A stretch of DNA of 64,000 nt from Amaranthus tricolor (Eukaryota > Streptophyta > Magnoliopsida > Caryophyllales > Amaranthaceae), in the NCBI RefSeq assembly GCF_026212465.1, contig NC_080053.1:6881766-6945765 (forward strand), read 5' to 3'. Positions 63,501 through 64,000 of this stretch are shown here, in pieces. Positions within the stretch are counted from its first letter, which is position 1. Every line of letters starts with the position of its first letter. The position numbers and the translations under genes were made by a program. Below the pieces are notes generated by a model. The model saw only the letters and a program-made list of their open reading frames with translations. It was not told the DNA's origin and did not search any database.

Positions 63501-64000
63501 ATGTTCAGCTATTTTTCTAAAAATTCTTTGAGCAAATAATTTTGGTAGTCCTGATATAAATTTTTCTTTCCAAAAACTTTGATTGCAATCTTGTCTTTGT
63601 AAAACATAACTAAAGAAGGTATCTTTATACCATCTATAGTCACTTAATGTTGGGCAACGTAAATTTTGTAAAATCGTTTCTCCAGAAGAAAGAGTTTGAG
63701 TAGGGTTACCGACAAAATGAAAGGCAATAACTATGATTAAGAAATCACAGCAGTCAGATTTTTGAAATACATTTCCTTGATCATCCATGATGTCAGTAAC
63801 GTGATTCAAAATTTCTAATCTGTCTTGTAAAGTGAGAAGATTATCCCACCAGTTTTTTAATTGCCCAGTAAAACCTGATATAATAAAACCAAAAATTATT
63901 TGTTCATCCAAAGGTTTTGCCTTGTAAGCTACAATAGCCATTCCCATATTTTGAAGAGTATTAAGAATTTCATAATCAGATTTTCCATCTATGTTCCATT
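60468..64000 (-). CDS. pararetrovirus ORF1 polyprotein, copy F, 5' end outside window
   Basis: The C-terminal part of the polyprotein is open from the window edge to TGA at 60468: part of the capsid region with zinc knuckle, coiled coil, protease (DSGAD), RT (YIDD) and RNase H. It carries the same Ile/Ile variants as D and E. The movement-protein part lies beyond 64000. Confidence 0.88.
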   Translation of the reverse strand, partial: WNIDGKSDYEILNTLQNMGMAIVAYKAKPLDEQIIFGFIISGFTGQLKNWWDNLLTLQDRLEILNHVTDIMDDQGNVFQKSDCCDFLIIVIAFHFVGNPTQTLSSGETILQNLRCPTLSDYRWYKDTFFSYVLQRQDCNQSFWKEKFISGLPKLFAQRIFRKIAEHDTDKEQALNNTTYGGLFAFIKKEGLSLCEELKLQAKYTSEKKQSRKEIGCFCEAFGMEAIRAPSTKKKIKKQFSRFSKDKNKNSYPSYYRKKRGKKNFGNFRKSNKAFKIFCYSCGKPGHKANACTTKKKIQELFINDSELGDKISKILLQTPESTSSSSSEKEDDEILQINDQTSDSESSISSSPIKCINVLTDKEKNVEFLFDLVDKIQDKEIKRETLLKLKTMVLGETSTSKNKESIPIPQIEPFNISKLLEKYSSKEMTSKLIPIKNQTLSVKDLQLEINKIKEDIISIKNSLKHLEIKDFELETKLSILENPIYKENLSLGKEKVNGDDDDFITVINKINFQKWYAPVTFQIGDFQKTYIALIDSGADQNCLREGLVPTKFYEKTKTRLYSANSSPMDIKYKISKGKIINENYSFTNTFIIINDIKEEIILGTPFLTQIYPFWVDDKGVHTKILGKQLSFPFLSPMLQKDINLLQNSSVIQSINLIKQKEFQISSLKEEISFQRIEEQLQQSKLQQKIFNLENIFKSKVCADIPNAFWDRKRHIVTLPYEKDFSEKNIPTKARPIQMNSEHLEFCKKEIQTLLDKKLITPSKSPWSCAAFYVMNAAEKERGVPRLVINYKPLNKVLQWIRYPIPNKRDLINRLYKAKIFSKFDMKSGFWQIQIAKEDRYKTAFTVPFGHYEWNVMPFGLKNAPSEFQHIMNDIFNQFSSFIIVYIDDVLIFSHDIDQHFKHLHIFLNTVEKNGLVVSATKMKLFQTKIRFLGHDIYKGTIKPITRSLEFAEKFPNEIKDKTQLQRFLGCLNYISDFFPKLRQICMPLFQRLQKNPPPWSEIHTKTIIELKQKIKSLPCLGIPDPSAFMIVETDASEIGYGGILKQRIDTKEQLVRFHSGLWLGPQKNYSTIKKEILSIVLCVSKFQDDLYNKKFLIRIDCKSAKEVLEKDVKNIVSKQIFARWQAILSVFDFQIEHIRGESNSLPDFLTREFLQGHHNAKEEESARKTQRVPEFR

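Larger units (their letters stand above)
58793..64000 (-). mobile_element. endogenous pararetrovirus copy F (Florendovirus-like), cut by the window edge
   Basis: Minus-strand intergenic region, full ORF2 and the C-terminal about 1177 codons of ORF1, continuing beyond 64000. Its intergenic region has two extra 39-bp-total repeat units compared with A, C and E. One synonymous change in ORF2 (near 59981) separates it from the others. No lesion is seen. Confidence 0.87.

Overview
The window is AT-rich nuclear DNA from a flowering plant, most likely a eudicot. The support is one intron-containing host gene (a plant ARGLU1 homologue), plant-type LTR retrotransposons primed by initiator tRNA-Met, hAT/Stowaway/Helitron debris, and a large cluster of endogenous plant pararetrovirus (Caulimoviridae). 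I cannot name the species from sequence alone. No tRNA, rRNA, CRISPR or bacterial-type feature was seen.

Layout. (1) 439-1278 is a non-autonomous hAT element with an 8-bp target duplication. (2) 1641-12247 is a full-length, young Ty1/copia element of Sirevirus/SIRE type: two almost identical 1.25-kb LTRs, tRNA-Met primer site, gag, protease-integrase, RT-RNase H, a third ORF of 561 aa, duplicated polypurine tracts, and the 5-bp target duplication GAGAT. Gag, pol and ORF3 share one frame. A TAG separates gag from pol, and a TAA splits pol between integrase and RT. (3) 13950-23640 on the minus strand is the only convincing host gene, an arginine/glutamate-rich protein 1 (ARGLU1) homologue of 270 aa in four coding exons. 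Its 7.6-kb first intron holds an old, antisense, full-length but decayed Ty3/gypsy element (17070-22851, target duplication GTTCT). (4) 24000-33350 is gene-poor and repeat-rich: MITE-like inverted repeats, a long (AT)n tract, a Helitron 3' end, fragments of other copia elements, and possibly a fragment of a plant-mobile-domain gene. (5) About 31880-36733 is a second, decayed SIRE-type copia element, cut off after its integrase. (6) 36734-64000 is a cluster of an endogenous pararetrovirus that best fits Florendovirus. ORF1 is a polyprotein (movement protein, capsid with zinc knuckle, aspartic protease, RT, RNase H). ORF2 is a 434-aa protein of unknown function that overlaps ORF1 by 56 nt in the +1 frame.

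The pararetrovirus cluster is the most striking part. Copy A (plus strand) and copy E (minus strand) are essentially full-length with intact ORFs and differ by very few bases; copy F runs off the right edge. Between A and E lie three pieces (B, C, D) that together tile one further viral genome with about 1.3 kb missing. They are joined in new order and orientation, with 1-9 bp of shared sequence at the joints. Several ends fall at the tRNA-Met primer site, where virion DNA of this family carries a discontinuity. A 42-bp minisatellite with a 58-base poly-T and small patches copied from viral ORFs separates E from F. The arrangement is tail-to-tail inverted, so read-through transcription could make long double-stranded RNA. 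The near-identity means assembly error or very recent amplification must both be considered.
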